36,459 nt of DNA, from positions 1 through 36,459 of the forward strand of contig JAPLTJ010000046.1 of the NCBI GenBank assembly GCA_026398175.1, in the 5' to 3' direction. Below are positions 1-7,881 of this stretch, in pieces (the first letter of the stretch is position 1; every line of letters starts with the position of its first letter). The position numbers and the translations under genes are program-made. Source of the DNA: Verrucomicrobiia bacterium. Lineage in GTDB: Bacteria; Verrucomicrobiota; Verrucomicrobiia; Chthoniobacterales; UBA6821. The notes below the pieces were generated by a model. It worked only from the letters and a program-made list of their open reading frames with translations. It had not been told where the DNA came from and ran no database searches.

Positions 1-179
1 TCGATTTAAAACATTTGCTTCTTGAAGATCTTTTGTAAAATTCATCAAACTTTTTTACAACAACGATCGAAATACGTCTATCTTTTTTTAAAAGATTATT
101 TATCCATCAGCTTATTATGACTTTGACCGAGGTCTTCCTGACTCCTTATTCCGCTTTGCTTTTCCGCAGTCTTTGCTTT

Positions 180-1067
180 ATGAAAAAACCATTACTCTTT
201 TTTTTAGTGCTGCTCTCATGGGGAGAAGTTGCTTGTTATTGCTTCAATCGATTGGCTCCTGATCGTATCATCATGAGAAATGGGACTATTCAAGAGGGGC
301 TGGTCATCAAAAATGATGTTACAGTAGTTGTGTTGGAGCAACCTTCTGGCGACCGTGTTATTAAAAAACAAGAGATTGAGCGTATCGATGATGCCAACAA
401 AGACCTCTCTTATTTTGCTGATCTTGCCAATCACGATAAGGCCCCTCCTTGGCGCATGATGGTGCAAGATATGCGCTGCAATGATGCTGTAAAATCATTT
501 GTGCAAATTCCAGCAACTCGGATTAGTGCCGGTTATCTTAAAAACGTCCCCTATCTCTCCTTTAATATTAATAACCGTGCAGAGATGAATATCTATGGTA
601 ATCCTCGAGATCCTGCTTGTGTTGAGTTTGGTGCTTATGCACATGGAGAGAAATTGAAATTGCTACAGGGCATAGCCCGTCAATTTTTTGCAGGATACAT
701 CGGTTCACGTTCTGGCTTGGCAACCCTCTACCGCCTCGATCTTCGAGGAGATGAAGAGCGAGCTGGGAAGTTTTTTTATAAGGTTCAACCCTCTTCCAGT
801 CCTGATTCTCACGGGGGCTGGTGGCTTTCGATTTATGATCCAGTTCGCTTGAAGAAGGCGCGTGTGAGTGATGCTGTCTACGATCAAATGACGCTTCCTT
901 CCCATGACATCCGAGCAAAAGATGGAAAGCTTAAACATGACTTGGAGGAAAAACATCGACAGTTTTTGAATTTGAGTATGATGCGTTGGTTGGGAAAACT
1001 TCCTGGCTTTCATGGCTTCTATCGTGATGGCAACAATAAGCTGCAAGTGATGAGGAATACTAATTAG
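180..1067 (+). CDS. Secreted hypothetical protein with N-terminal SH3-like 'RNG' segment
   Basis: Function is not recognised. I start it at the ATG at 180 rather than the in-frame ATG at 117 because MKKPLLFFLVLLSWGEVAC is a signal-peptide-like beginning: a positive start, a hydrophobic run of about 12 residues, then small residues. There is a Cys near position 19 but no good lipobox, since a Glu sits three before it. After the signal the segment RIIMRNGTIQEGLVI ... VIKKQEIERI resembles the short beta-barrel 'ineffective-signal plus G-x-I-x-G' domains found in many secreted planctomycete and verrucomicrobial proteins; that is inference. The rest, about 200 residues, is mixed alpha/beta with no motif I know. 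The gene stands alone before a repeat element and is probably exported to the periplasm or beyond. Confidence 0.6.
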   Translation: MKKPLLFFLVLLSWGEVACYCFNRLAPDRIIMRNGTIQEGLVIKNDVTVVVLEQPSGDRVIKKQEIERIDDANKDLSYFADLANHDKAPPWRMMVQDMRCNDAVKSFVQIPATRISAGYLKNVPYLSFNINNRAEMNIYGNPRDPACVEFGAYAHGEKLKLLQGIARQFFAGYIGSRSGLATLYRLDLRGDEERAGKFFYKVQPSSSPDSHGGWWLSIYDPVRLKKARVSDAVYDQMTLPSHDIRAKDGKLKHDLEEKHRQFLNLSMMRWLGKLPGFHGFYRDGNNKLQVMRNTN

Positions 1068-1087
1068 GAAACATCATCAATTACTCT

Positions 1088-1380
1088 TGTCCAAAATAAA
1101 CCAATTAATAGAAAAAAAGCAGCCACTAACCATATTCTAATTACACCGTCGTCATTCCAGCGGACGCTGGAATCCAGGAGACCTTCAATGCAGAATTAAT
1201 GGTTCTATAAATAAAGCATCACTTCTTTTTTGAGAAAGCATTTCTTCCTTTTGTGACATCAACCACTTTTACGAAAACAAAAATAAAGATCCACAGCCGC
1301 CTGGTTCCTGCCTTCGCAGGAATGACGTACCAGCGTCCGCTGGAATGACGTATGGGTGTAGAATTTTTTTATTTTGGACA
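1088..1380. repeat. Composite repeat element, copy A (terminal inverted repeats)
   Basis: This fills the 326-base gap between the hypothetical gene and the GH1 gene. It is bounded by TGTCCAAAATAAA at 1088-1100 and its inverse TTTATTTTGGACA at 1368-1380. Inside are the palindrome ATTCCAGCGGACGCTGGAAT at 1154-1173, a middle part of about 110 bases ending near ACGAAAACAAAAATAAAGAT, and two more palindromes at about 1303-1350 (TTCCTGCCTTCGCAGGAA and CCAGCGTCCGCTGG). No clear target duplication is seen. Related copies lie at 2810-3131, 12126-12308 and 29637-30010. Confidence 0.8.
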
Positions 1381-1393
1381 GTAACTATTTTTT

Positions 1394-2797
1394 ATGAAAA
1401 AAAAACCACCATTCATGCTGTTAGGATTAATAGGAATTTTTCTATCAAGCTGCGTCCTATCCCCTCTCGGGCCGCTAGACAAAGCGCCTCAGCATGAATC
1501 AAAAAAACTAACGGGCTATCGTCCTTTTGCGTGGGGTATTTCTACGAGCAGTTTGCAATATGAAGATTCCGCTGTGACGCCGGGCACGAAAGATTATTTT
1601 GTGCGAGATTGGGATCTTTTAGTGGCCCAGAAAAAAGCTCCTCCAGTTGGTAACGCACTTTCGAGTTGGTCTCACTTTGATAAAGATTTGGCTGCCCTCA
1701 AAAAAATTGGCGTTAATTCTTATCGGTTCAGTATCGAGTGGGCACGGGTAGAACCTCAGCCGGGAGTTTACAATGAGGAAGCTATTCGTCGGTATGTTGA
1801 CATGGCGCGGCAGCTGAAAGAATCAGGAATCGAGCCGGTTGTTTGCTTGTGGCATTTTACTTTTCCAGCATGGCTGGTGGATACCAACAACGGAGCTCAA
1901 TCCAACTGGCTCCATCCCTTGGCACGTTCTCGTTGGAATAATTATGTCACCAAAATGGTAAAAGAACTTTCCCCTTACGTGAAATATTATGCGCCTCAAA
2001 ATGAACCTAATGGACAAATTTTGACAGCCTACATCATTGGGCTCTGGCCGCCTGGGCATTGCCTCGATTTTGATGGTTATAAAAAGGCGATGACGGCTAG
2101 TGAAGGAATGTTTCGAGATGCAGCAACGCGCATTAAGCAAATCACCCCAGATGCCAAGATCATGAGTGTTGAAGCCATTCCGTATTGGTACCGGGGTCCG
2201 CTTGATCCGGGGGGCATTATGTACAATACGGTAGAGCATAATGTGTTTGATCACCTCGATAAAATTTATGACTGCTGTGATATTATCGGATTTAATTATT
2301 ATTACAGCCAGGTTGCGGGGCCACTCAGTTTGTTGACTCAGAGCCGGCATCATGGAACTCATTTTTCAATGATGGGATGGCACATCGATCCCAAAGCTTT
2401 GGGAAAATTGATTCGAAAAATCGGAAAACGTTACGACAAGCCGATGATGATTACCGAAAATGGAATTGCTGATCTTGATGAAAACCAACGGATCAAATAT
2501 CTCCACGATCACATCGAGCAAATTCGTCTTGCTATGGATGAAGGGTACGATGTGAAAGGATATTTTGTTTGGTCCTTAGCCGATAATTATGAATGGCACT
2601 ACGGCTACGTTCCTAAATTTGGATTAGCAGTTATGGATCCAAAAACATTTGACCGTATTTTGAAACCATCAGCACTCTACTATCGCGCTGTGATCAAAGC
2701 TTCAGAGCGAGAGGGGCGCGTCGATCCGGATCCTCCTTCTTGGAAACAATTTTTCTTAGACATGAAAAAAAGAGATTCACAGGGATGGAAGCGATAG
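1394..2797 (+). CDS. Lipoprotein glycoside hydrolase family 1 (beta-glucosidase-like)
   Basis: This is a GH1 retaining glycosidase, 467 residues, close to the family's usual 440-480. Seen motifs: the N-terminal FAWGISTSSLQYE strand, SYRFSIEWARVEP, the acid/base motif QNEPNG (Glu204), the nucleophile motif ITENG (Glu355) and the C-terminal FVWSLADNYEWHYGY aglycone and sugar-binding loop. The first 20 residues are a lipoprotein signal ending in the lipobox LSSC (Cys20), so the enzyme is expected to be membrane-anchored outside the cytoplasm, unusual for GH1, which is mostly cytoplasmic. Substrate cannot be read from sequence; beta-glucosides or beta-glucan oligosaccharides are likely. The last codons and the TAG stop lie in a purine-rich repeat (2773-2807). 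The start has no Shine-Dalgarno sequence and lies 13 bases after copy A of the composite repeat. Confidence 0.93.
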   Translation: MKKKPPFMLLGLIGIFLSSCVLSPLGPLDKAPQHESKKLTGYRPFAWGISTSSLQYEDSAVTPGTKDYFVRDWDLLVAQKKAPPVGNALSSWSHFDKDLAALKKIGVNSYRFSIEWARVEPQPGVYNEEAIRRYVDMARQLKESGIEPVVCLWHFTFPAWLVDTNNGAQSNWLHPLARSRWNNYVTKMVKELSPYVKYYAPQNEPNGQILTAYIIGLWPPGHCLDFDGYKKAMTASEGMFRDAATRIKQITPDAKIMSVEAIPYWYRGPLDPGGIMYNTVEHNVFDHLDKIYDCCDIIGFNYYYSQVAGPLSLLTQSRHHGTHFSMMGWHIDPKALGKLIRKIGKRYDKPMMITENGIADLDENQRIKYLHDHIEQIRLAMDEGYDVKGYFVWSLADNYEWHYGYVPKFGLAVMDPKTFDRILKPSALYYRAVIKASEREGRVDPDPPSWKQFFLDMKKRDSQGWKR

Positions 2798-2807
2798 AAG
2801 GGATGGG
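2773..2807. repeat. Purine-rich 'ACAGGGATGGAAGCGAT' repeat overlapping the GH1 stop
   Basis: The sequence TTCACAGGGATGGAAGCGAT followed by AGAAGGGAT closely matches the inverted arms found around 14316-14483 between lpxI and leuS. Here only one arm is present. It encodes the C-terminal residues SQGWKR of the GH1 protein and its TAG stop at 2795-2797. Confidence 0.7.
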
Positions 2808-2809
2808 AG

Positions 2810-3131
2810 AAAATAAAATCTACCAACAGAAGAAAGTGCCTCGCTAACCACATTCTTCCTACACTTACACATTACCGTCATTCCAGCGGACGCTGGAATC
2901 CAGCGATTGTCGATACAGAATTGATCATCCCCTAAAATAAAGTCTCACTTCTTTTTTAAAGAAAGAATTTTCTCCTTTTGCAGTATCATAGCACTTTTAC
3001 GAAAACAAAAATAAAGATCGAGAGCCACTTGGTTCCTGCCTTCGCAGGAATGACGTACCAGCGTTCGCTGGAATGACGGTTGGGTGTAGTGTTTTTTTAT
3101 TTTGAAATATAAATTTAATTTATTTTGGACA
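2810..3131. repeat. Composite repeat element, copy B
   Basis: This occupies the 355-base gap between the GH1 gene and the OppA-like gene, in the same orientation as copy A. It has the right terminal sequence TTTATTTTGGACA (ending 3131), the palindrome ATTCCAGCGGACGCTGGAAT near 2880-2899, the conserved middle ending ACGAAAACAAAAATAAAGAT, and the paired palindromes near 3031-3080. The left outer end is eroded. Compared with copy A it carries an extra AT-rich stretch before the right end that is shared with copy C. No gene is seen in the gap. Confidence 0.8.
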
Positions 3132-3153
3132 GCAATAAATAAACTTAACTTTT

Positions 3154-4731
3154 ATGCGTTCCTTTGTGGCTATTCCCTTTTTTTTATTCCTTCTCGGATT
3201 ACTAGCGCTGACCAGTTGCTCGCAGCAGGGCAAGCGTGCTGATCTGGTCGTGGTCGTAGGAGGAGAGCCCGAATCGTTAGATCCTGCGGTCGTTACAGGT
3301 CAAGTGGATCAAGGTGTGGTGAGTGAACTTTTTGAAGGGCTTGCGCGTTTTAATAAAGCAGGTTTGTCAGAGCCTGGGATTGCTGCGTCGTGGGAGATTT
3401 CTTCTGACCATCGTGTTTACACATTTCATTTACGAGCTGATGCGCGTTGGTCTAATGGTCAACCTATCACCGCGAATGATGTTGTTGCATCATGGAAACG
3501 CGTCTTAATGCCGACGACAGGTTCAGCCAATAGTTATCAGCTTTTTGTGATTAAAAAAGCAGAGGAGTTTTCGGCTGGTAAAATTGATTTTTCCAACGTT
3601 GGTCTTGAGGTGCTCGATCAACAAACATTAAAAGTCACCTTGCGACATCCAACGCCTTATTTTATCGACCTCTGCGCCTTACCTGTCTTTGCCGTTGTTC
3701 CAACAAAGCTCATCGAGCAAGTAGGAGATGATTGGATCAAGCCACAGCGAATTATCACTAGCGGTCCTTATTTGCTGCGTGATTGGCGGATCAACGACAA
3801 GATTCGCCTGCAACGCAATCCTTTCTACTGGGATTGCAACCATGTGGCAGTGAGTACCATCGACCTGCTGCCGATTCCGCAAGCTAACACTGCCTATAAT
3901 TTTTATGCTTCGGGAGAAGCCGATATGATTTTTGGAAAATTGTTTCCTCCAGCATTGATCGAAGAACTCAAAAAAAGATCTGACTGTCATTCAGCCTGTT
4001 TTTTAGGAACAGAATTCCTTCGTTTCAATTGTGTTCAAGGTCCCTTTCGCGATCCGCGTGTGCGCCAAGCTTTTTCGCTTTGTGTCGATCAATTTTTTTT
4101 AACAAAAAAAATCGCACGTGCTGGAGAAGCTCCAGCGTACAGCCTCGTTCCATCAGAAGTTCCAGGCTATCATTCACCTCATGTCACGCGGCACGATCCA
4201 GAAAAAGCGCGTCAACTTTTAGCCGAAGTTGGGTATCCAGGAGGAAAAGGATTTCCATTAGTTAACTATCTTTATAATGAGGCACAACTCACGGAAGGAA
4301 TCGCTGTTGAATTACAATCCATCTGGAAAAAAGAGTTAGGAGTTTCTATTTTATTAGCGCGCCAAGAATGGAAGGTCTATTTGTCATCATTGAATCAACT
4401 TGATTATGGAATCGGGCGCTCCAGTTGGGTGGGAGATTATCCTGACCCCAACACGTTTCTTGATATCTTCACAACGACAAGCGGCAACAATCGCACCGGC
4501 TGGAAATCTCCTGCCTATGATCATTTGATCCAGCAAGCTTCTGTTACATTGAATCCAGAAGAACGCTTTCATTTATTTCAACAGGCCGAGCAATTGCTTA
4601 TTCAAGATCAAGCTGTCATCGTCCCTTTATTTTATTATGCTGGCATTCAAATTTATGATCCGAAACGTTGGGGCGGAATTGAGGCAAATGTTTTGGACAA
4701 ACATCCGCTATGGCAGGTTTATAGAAAATGA
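3154..4731 (+). CDS. Oligopeptide ABC transporter substrate-binding lipoprotein (SBP family 5, OppA-like)
   Basis: This is a 525-residue periplasmic or membrane-anchored solute-binding protein of family 5 (OppA/DppA). The lipoprotein signal ends in LTSC (Cys22). Typical family features follow: GGEPESLDPAVVTG, the ELFEGLARF segment, PGIAASWEISSDHRVYTFHL and WSNGQPITANDVVASWKR near residues 105-125, and a C-terminal DPNTFLDIF region. It should bind peptides, possibly including murein peptides, for import. No permease or ATPase gene of the Opp type is next to it, so it must use a transporter encoded elsewhere. The start has no Shine-Dalgarno sequence; the ATG lies 22 bases after the end of composite repeat copy B. 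Its stop overlaps the next gene by four bases (ATGA), so the two are co-transcribed. Confidence 0.93.
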   Translation: MRSFVAIPFFLFLLGLLALTSCSQQGKRADLVVVVGGEPESLDPAVVTGQVDQGVVSELFEGLARFNKAGLSEPGIAASWEISSDHRVYTFHLRADARWSNGQPITANDVVASWKRVLMPTTGSANSYQLFVIKKAEEFSAGKIDFSNVGLEVLDQQTLKVTLRHPTPYFIDLCALPVFAVVPTKLIEQVGDDWIKPQRIITSGPYLLRDWRINDKIRLQRNPFYWDCNHVAVSTIDLLPIPQANTAYNFYASGEADMIFGKLFPPALIEELKKRSDCHSACFLGTEFLRFNCVQGPFRDPRVRQAFSLCVDQFFLTKKIARAGEAPAYSLVPSEVPGYHSPHVTRHDPEKARQLLAEVGYPGGKGFPLVNYLYNEAQLTEGIAVELQSIWKKELGVSILLARQEWKVYLSSLNQLDYGIGRSSWVGDYPDPNTFLDIFTTTSGNNRTGWKSPAYDHLIQQASVTLNPEERFHLFQQAEQLLIQDQAVIVPLFYYAGIQIYDPKRWGGIEANVLDKHPLWQVYRK

Positions 4732-5549
4732 AACACGCTTCCTTCCAACTTAAAAATTCCTGCGTTCTTATCACGGGCGCTTCCTCGGGCTTAGGAGCTG
4801 AGTTTGCGCGTCAGCTAGCACCACACGCTGCAACATTGATTTTGGTGGCAAGGCGAGGTGAGGCTTTGGAAAAATTGAAAAAAGAATTAATGTTAAAAAA
4901 TGCTTCGCTCGTTGTTCATGTGAAGAGTTTAGATTTATCAAGTGCGACAGCTCGTGAAGAGCTTGCTGCTTGGCTCAAAGAGCAATCTTTGCCGCTCAAT
5001 TTTCTGATCAACAATGCTGGGCTGGGTGACTTAGGTGACTTTGGCACCGCACAGTGGGATCGTTTGGAGCCGATCCTCAACATTAATATCACAGCCCTGA
5101 CTCATCTCACTCACCTGCTCTTGCCAACTCTACGCGGACATGTTCCTAGCGCTCTCCTCAATGTCGGTTCCATAGCAGGCTTTTTTCCCCTGCCTTACAA
5201 TGCTGTCTACGCCGCTTCTAAAGCTTACGTAAAAATTTTTTCTGAAGCGCTTTCCATGGAAGAAAAAAAACAGGGTGTTGTTGTGACCTTGCTTTCTCCT
5301 GGACCGGTACCAACGAATTTTTTTGAAGTGGCCGCTCGTTCAGGAGAAAAAATTGTCATCGAGTCACGCGCGCCTGCCTGCTTTATTACTTCTCCCAATA
5401 AAGTGGTAAGAATAGCATTAAGGGCCCTCCTACAGAATCGAGCTTCCGTCATTCCCAATCGTTTGCTCTCTGCTGCGATTCTATTATTGCGCCTCATTCC
5501 CTTTTCATTTCTTTGGAGACTAAAAAAAGTAGAAAAGTTTAAGAGTTGA
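4728..5549 (+). CDS. Short-chain dehydrogenase/reductase (classical SDR, COG0300 type)
   Basis: This is a 273-residue NAD(P)-dependent oxidoreductase. The Rossmann motif is ITGASSGLGAEFA near residue 15. NNAG lies near residue 95, the catalytic serine in NVGSIAG near 146, and the catalytic YAASK with Tyr and Lys near 160. Together with Gly-rich NADP-like RRG after the second strand, this fits COG0300 enzymes. The C-terminal tail after residue 240 is hydrophobic (AAILLLRLIPFSFLWRL), which may attach the protein to the membrane; lipid or ketoacyl substrates are common for such SDRs. The substrate cannot be assigned. It overlaps the OppA-like gene by four bases. Confidence 0.9.
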   Translation: MKHASFQLKNSCVLITGASSGLGAEFARQLAPHAATLILVARRGEALEKLKKELMLKNASLVVHVKSLDLSSATAREELAAWLKEQSLPLNFLINNAGLGDLGDFGTAQWDRLEPILNINITALTHLTHLLLPTLRGHVPSALLNVGSIAGFFPLPYNAVYAASKAYVKIFSEALSMEEKKQGVVVTLLSPGPVPTNFFEVAARSGEKIVIESRAPACFITSPNKVVRIALRALLQNRASVIPNRLLSAAILLLRLIPFSFLWRLKKVEKFKS

Positions 5550-5553
5550 GCTG

Positions 5554-6627
5554 TTGAGAAGTTTCAGGAAAGATATTGCTTCAAGTTTAAGCTTCATCAT
5601 CCTTCCTACTTCTATCATTGTGAATTTCCGTCCTTATTCTTCCCAAGCCGCTGCCGATTTTACTGCTGCGATGGATTTGATTGCGCCCCACATTGCCTCT
5701 GTTGAAGAAAAGATTCGTGAGCAGGCATCTTTTTTTGAATCAGGCATTGAAGAATATATTACGTATGCTTGTGGCAGCAGCGGCAAGCGTCTTCGTCCAG
5801 CATTAGCCCTTCTTGCAGGCGGCGCCACGGGAAACGTCCATTCAGAACATGTTGCCCTTGCGGTGATCTTAGAGCTTATTCACATCGCAAGTCTCGTGCA
5901 TGATGACATTATGGACCAAGCAGAACTTCGGCGAGAACGCCCGACGCTCAATGCTAAATGGGGAAATGCACTAACAGTCTTGGTAGGGGATGTTCTTTTT
6001 GCACATGCGTTGAGGATGGCCACGCAGTTTTCCAAAGCAGATATCTGCCGTCGGATTGCTGATGCTGCCATTGGCGTTTGTTCAGGAGAAATTTTACAAA
6101 CAGAACATCGCTTTGATACCGATTTGAGCCTTTCCAATTATTATCGCATGGTCGAGATGAAGACAGGGTCGCTCTTTGCGGTCGCCTGTGAATTAGGAGC
6201 TGTGTTTAATGATGCCCCTCCTGAAGTTGTCGCAGCGTTAAAAAAATATGGGACTCAGATTGGCACAGCCTATCAAATCATTGATGATTGCATTGATCTT
6301 GTTGGTGACGAAAAAAATGTGGGCAAGACGTTGGGAACTGATTTGCTGGGTGGAAAATTCACGCTCCCTGTTTTGATGCTGCTCCAATCAGCTTCTGAAG
6401 AGGAACAAGTAGAGCTTCGGCAGTTACTGCTCAAGCAAGAAACGATGAGTCGTGAGGATTTAGTAGCCATGATTGTGGAGCAGGGAGCATTGACGGCTGC
6501 CATTGCAGAAGCGAGTCATCTCATTGATCAAGCAGAAGCAGCATTGGAAATACTTGCAGAAAATGAGTATGTGAACGGCTTGCATAGTCTTGCTTCCTAC
6601 CTGCGGGGATTGTTGCCATCGCAATAA
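5554..6627 (+). CDS. Polyprenyl (trans-isoprenyl) diphosphate synthase
   Basis: This enzyme condenses isopentenyl diphosphate onto an allylic diphosphate to make a long prenyl chain for quinones or other lipids. Seen: GSSGKRLRPALALLAGG, the first aspartate-rich motif VHDDIMD (Asp117-Asp121 from the longest start), the FARM-adjacent RRERPTLNAKWGN, GDVLFAHA, and the second motif IIDDCIDLVGDE (Asp244-Asp248). The longest frame begins at a TTG at 5554, four bases after the SDR stop. In-frame GTG at 5620 and ATG at 5671 are alternatives, and the family usually has about 15-30 residues before the first helix, which favours a later start. No site has a clear Shine-Dalgarno sequence. Product chain length is not predictable here. 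Confidence 0.9.
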   Translation: MRSFRKDIASSLSFIILPTSIIVNFRPYSSQAAADFTAAMDLIAPHIASVEEKIREQASFFESGIEEYITYACGSSGKRLRPALALLAGGATGNVHSEHVALAVILELIHIASLVHDDIMDQAELRRERPTLNAKWGNALTVLVGDVLFAHALRMATQFSKADICRRIADAAIGVCSGEILQTEHRFDTDLSLSNYYRMVEMKTGSLFAVACELGAVFNDAPPEVVAALKKYGTQIGTAYQIIDDCIDLVGDEKNVGKTLGTDLLGGKFTLPVLMLLQSASEEEQVELRQLLLKQETMSREDLVAMIVEQGALTAAIAEASHLIDQAEAALEILAENEYVNGLHSLASYLRGLLPSQ

Positions 6628-6635
6628 GCCATAGT

Positions 6636-6732
6636 CATAGGGGTCAGTTCCGTTATTTCGCTAATTTGGTGCCAGGTCAGATAATATATGCTATGGCACC
6701 AAAATTAACAAATTACGGAACTGACCCCTATG
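6636..6732. repeat. REP-like long palindrome with GGGGTCAGTTCCG ends
   Basis: The left arm starts CATAGGGGTCAGTTCCGT and the right arm ends ACGGAACTGACCCCTATG. The complementarity continues imperfectly through TTGGTGCCA / TGGCACCAA, giving a stem of about 39 bases around a loop of about 19. Palindromes with GGGGTCAG...CTGACCCC ends are often linked to IS200-like REP-associated tyrosine transposases (family knowledge). No such transposase is in this window. Confidence 0.8.
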
Positions 6733-6789
6733 CTTTTTCATGGAGTGGTGAGGTTTTTTGCTTTAGCATCTTCCTTCTTCTTTTCCAGG

Positions 6790-7479
6790 ATGAACAAAAA
6801 AATCCATGTTCCAAAAAACGAGTTGCCTCGCGAGCGGCTCTCTGCGCATGGTGCGGAGACGTTACGAGATGTTGAGTTGTTAGCGCTTTTTTTGCGGACA
6901 GGGCGCGTAGGGAGGCATGTTCTTGAAATAGCAGAAGATTTACTTTGTGAGTGGGGATCGCTTCGACGTTTGGCTGGCTGTTCTCTGGAGGAGTTATCAC
7001 AAATAGGAGGGATCGGTCCTGCTAAAGCAGCGGAGCTGAAAGCTGCTTTTGAAATGGGAAGGCGCATGACGAATGTTGAAACGCAAGCGCCGCTTTTAAA
7101 AGAGGGTAAGGAAATCTACCGCTTTATGAGTCCGCACCTCCAACTGTTGCCCTACGAGTCGCTTTGGGTGCTTCTTTTAGATGCGCGCTTTCGGCTGCTA
7201 GAGCGCAAAGAAATTTCTCGTGGAAGTCTCACGCAAAGCATCGCTCATCCTCGGGAAGTTTTTAAATGGGCCATTGCAAAACGGTCTTATGCCATTGCTC
7301 TTGTTCACAATCATCCCTCGGGCGATCCGGCTCCTAGCAAATCCGATATTAGTTTTACGAAGCGTCTCTCTCAAGCAGGTGATTTGTTACAGCTGCCGCT
7401 CATTGATCATGTCATCATTGGTACGGCCACGCTCGACCGCGCACCCTATTATAGTTTTTTTGAAGCGGGAATGCTCTAG
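6790..7479 (+). CDS. radC: RadC family JAB/MPN domain protein
   Basis: This is a 229-residue RadC protein. An N-terminal helix-hairpin-helix-like part contains LPRERLSAHGAETLRDVELLALFLRTG and QIGGIGPAKAAELKAAFEMG. The C-terminal JAMM-type metal site LVHNHPSGDPAPSKSD gives HxH...S..D. RadC function is still debated; it is often linked to DNA repair or natural transformation. I take the ATG at 6790, which gives the usual MNKKIHVPKNELPRERL beginning; the longer frame from 6730 would start inside the upstream palindrome and add an atypical hydrophobic leader. The TAG stop is part of the CTAG end of a palindromic element at 7476. Confidence 0.92.
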   Translation: MNKKIHVPKNELPRERLSAHGAETLRDVELLALFLRTGRVGRHVLEIAEDLLCEWGSLRRLAGCSLEELSQIGGIGPAKAAELKAAFEMGRRMTNVETQAPLLKEGKEIYRFMSPHLQLLPYESLWVLLLDARFRLLERKEISRGSLTQSIAHPREVFKWAIAKRSYAIALVHNHPSGDPAPSKSDISFTKRLSQAGDLLQLPLIDHVIIGTATLDRAPYYSFFEAGML

Positions 7480-7619
7480 TACATTGTAAATTCTACTATT
7501 GCGGCGAAGAGCTGCGTTGCGCCGGTGCTCGACTCGTCGAGTATTTCCATATACACTCCTCGTCTGTGCGCCGTCGCGCCTTGCTCTTCATCCGCACTAG
7601 CGAATTTCCAATGTACTAG
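7476..7619. repeat. Core-bearing palindromic element 1
   Basis: The ends are CTAGTACATTGTAAATTC (7476-7493) and GAATTTCCAATGTACTAG (7602-7619), inverse with one mismatch. Near the centre the plus strand reads CTCGTCGAGTATTTCCATAT then ACACTCCTCG. The same core, on either strand, occurs in the leuS insertion at 15380-15519 and in the element at 23908-24205. The element begins in the radC stop codon. The 402-base gap 7480-7881 contains this element, the next one and little else. Confidence 0.8.
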
Positions 7620-7802
7620 CCCGAATATTTCATGGTAAATCTATTACGGCTTGCGGAAGACCCATGCTTACTGCGTTGGACTCGAATTTCGATTTGGGCG
7701 GTATGAAACATACAGCCACTGCATCGAAATCCTTCGTCCGCCTTCTAATCATGGGCCTTGCGCGGCGCCTCACTACGATTTACCATGAAATATCCGGGCT
7801 AG
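7616..7802. repeat. Palindromic element 2, abutting element 1
   Basis: The ends are CTAGCCCGAATATTTCATGG (7616 onward, continuing TAAAT) and the inverse CCATGAAATATCCGGGCTAG ending 7802, preceded by ATTTA. It shares its left CTAG with the right CTAG of element 1. Inside, GAAGACCCATG and CATGGGCC are partly complementary. The interior core differs from element 1, so it may be a different family that uses the same CTAG ends. Confidence 0.75.
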
Positions 7803-7823
7803 ACTTTACTTGGAAGTTTTCTA

Positions 7824-7846
7824 TTCTTATTTTCGAAAACAAGAAT
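7824..7846. other. Small hairpin upstream of lpxA
   Basis: ATTCTT and AAGAAT flank a loop containing TTTTCGAAAA, itself self-complementary. Downstream, two copies of CCTGTAA precede the lpxA start. Whether this acts as a terminator or a leader structure cannot be told. Confidence 0.3.
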
Positions 7847-7881
7847 GATTTAGATTGTCCTGTAACCTGTAACCTGCTGTT

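Noticed and set aside
1-179. Promoter or RNA gene at the left edge
   Set aside because: AT-rich DNA with several possible -10 boxes but no convincing pairing or structure; nothing supportable.
1144-1350. CRISPR array suggested by recurring palindromes
   Set aside because: Repeats are not evenly spaced, the spacers are themselves conserved between copies, and there are no cas genes.
3154-4731. Murein-peptide-specific binding protein (MppA)
   Set aside because: No feature separates it from other family-5 binding proteins, so only the general call was kept.
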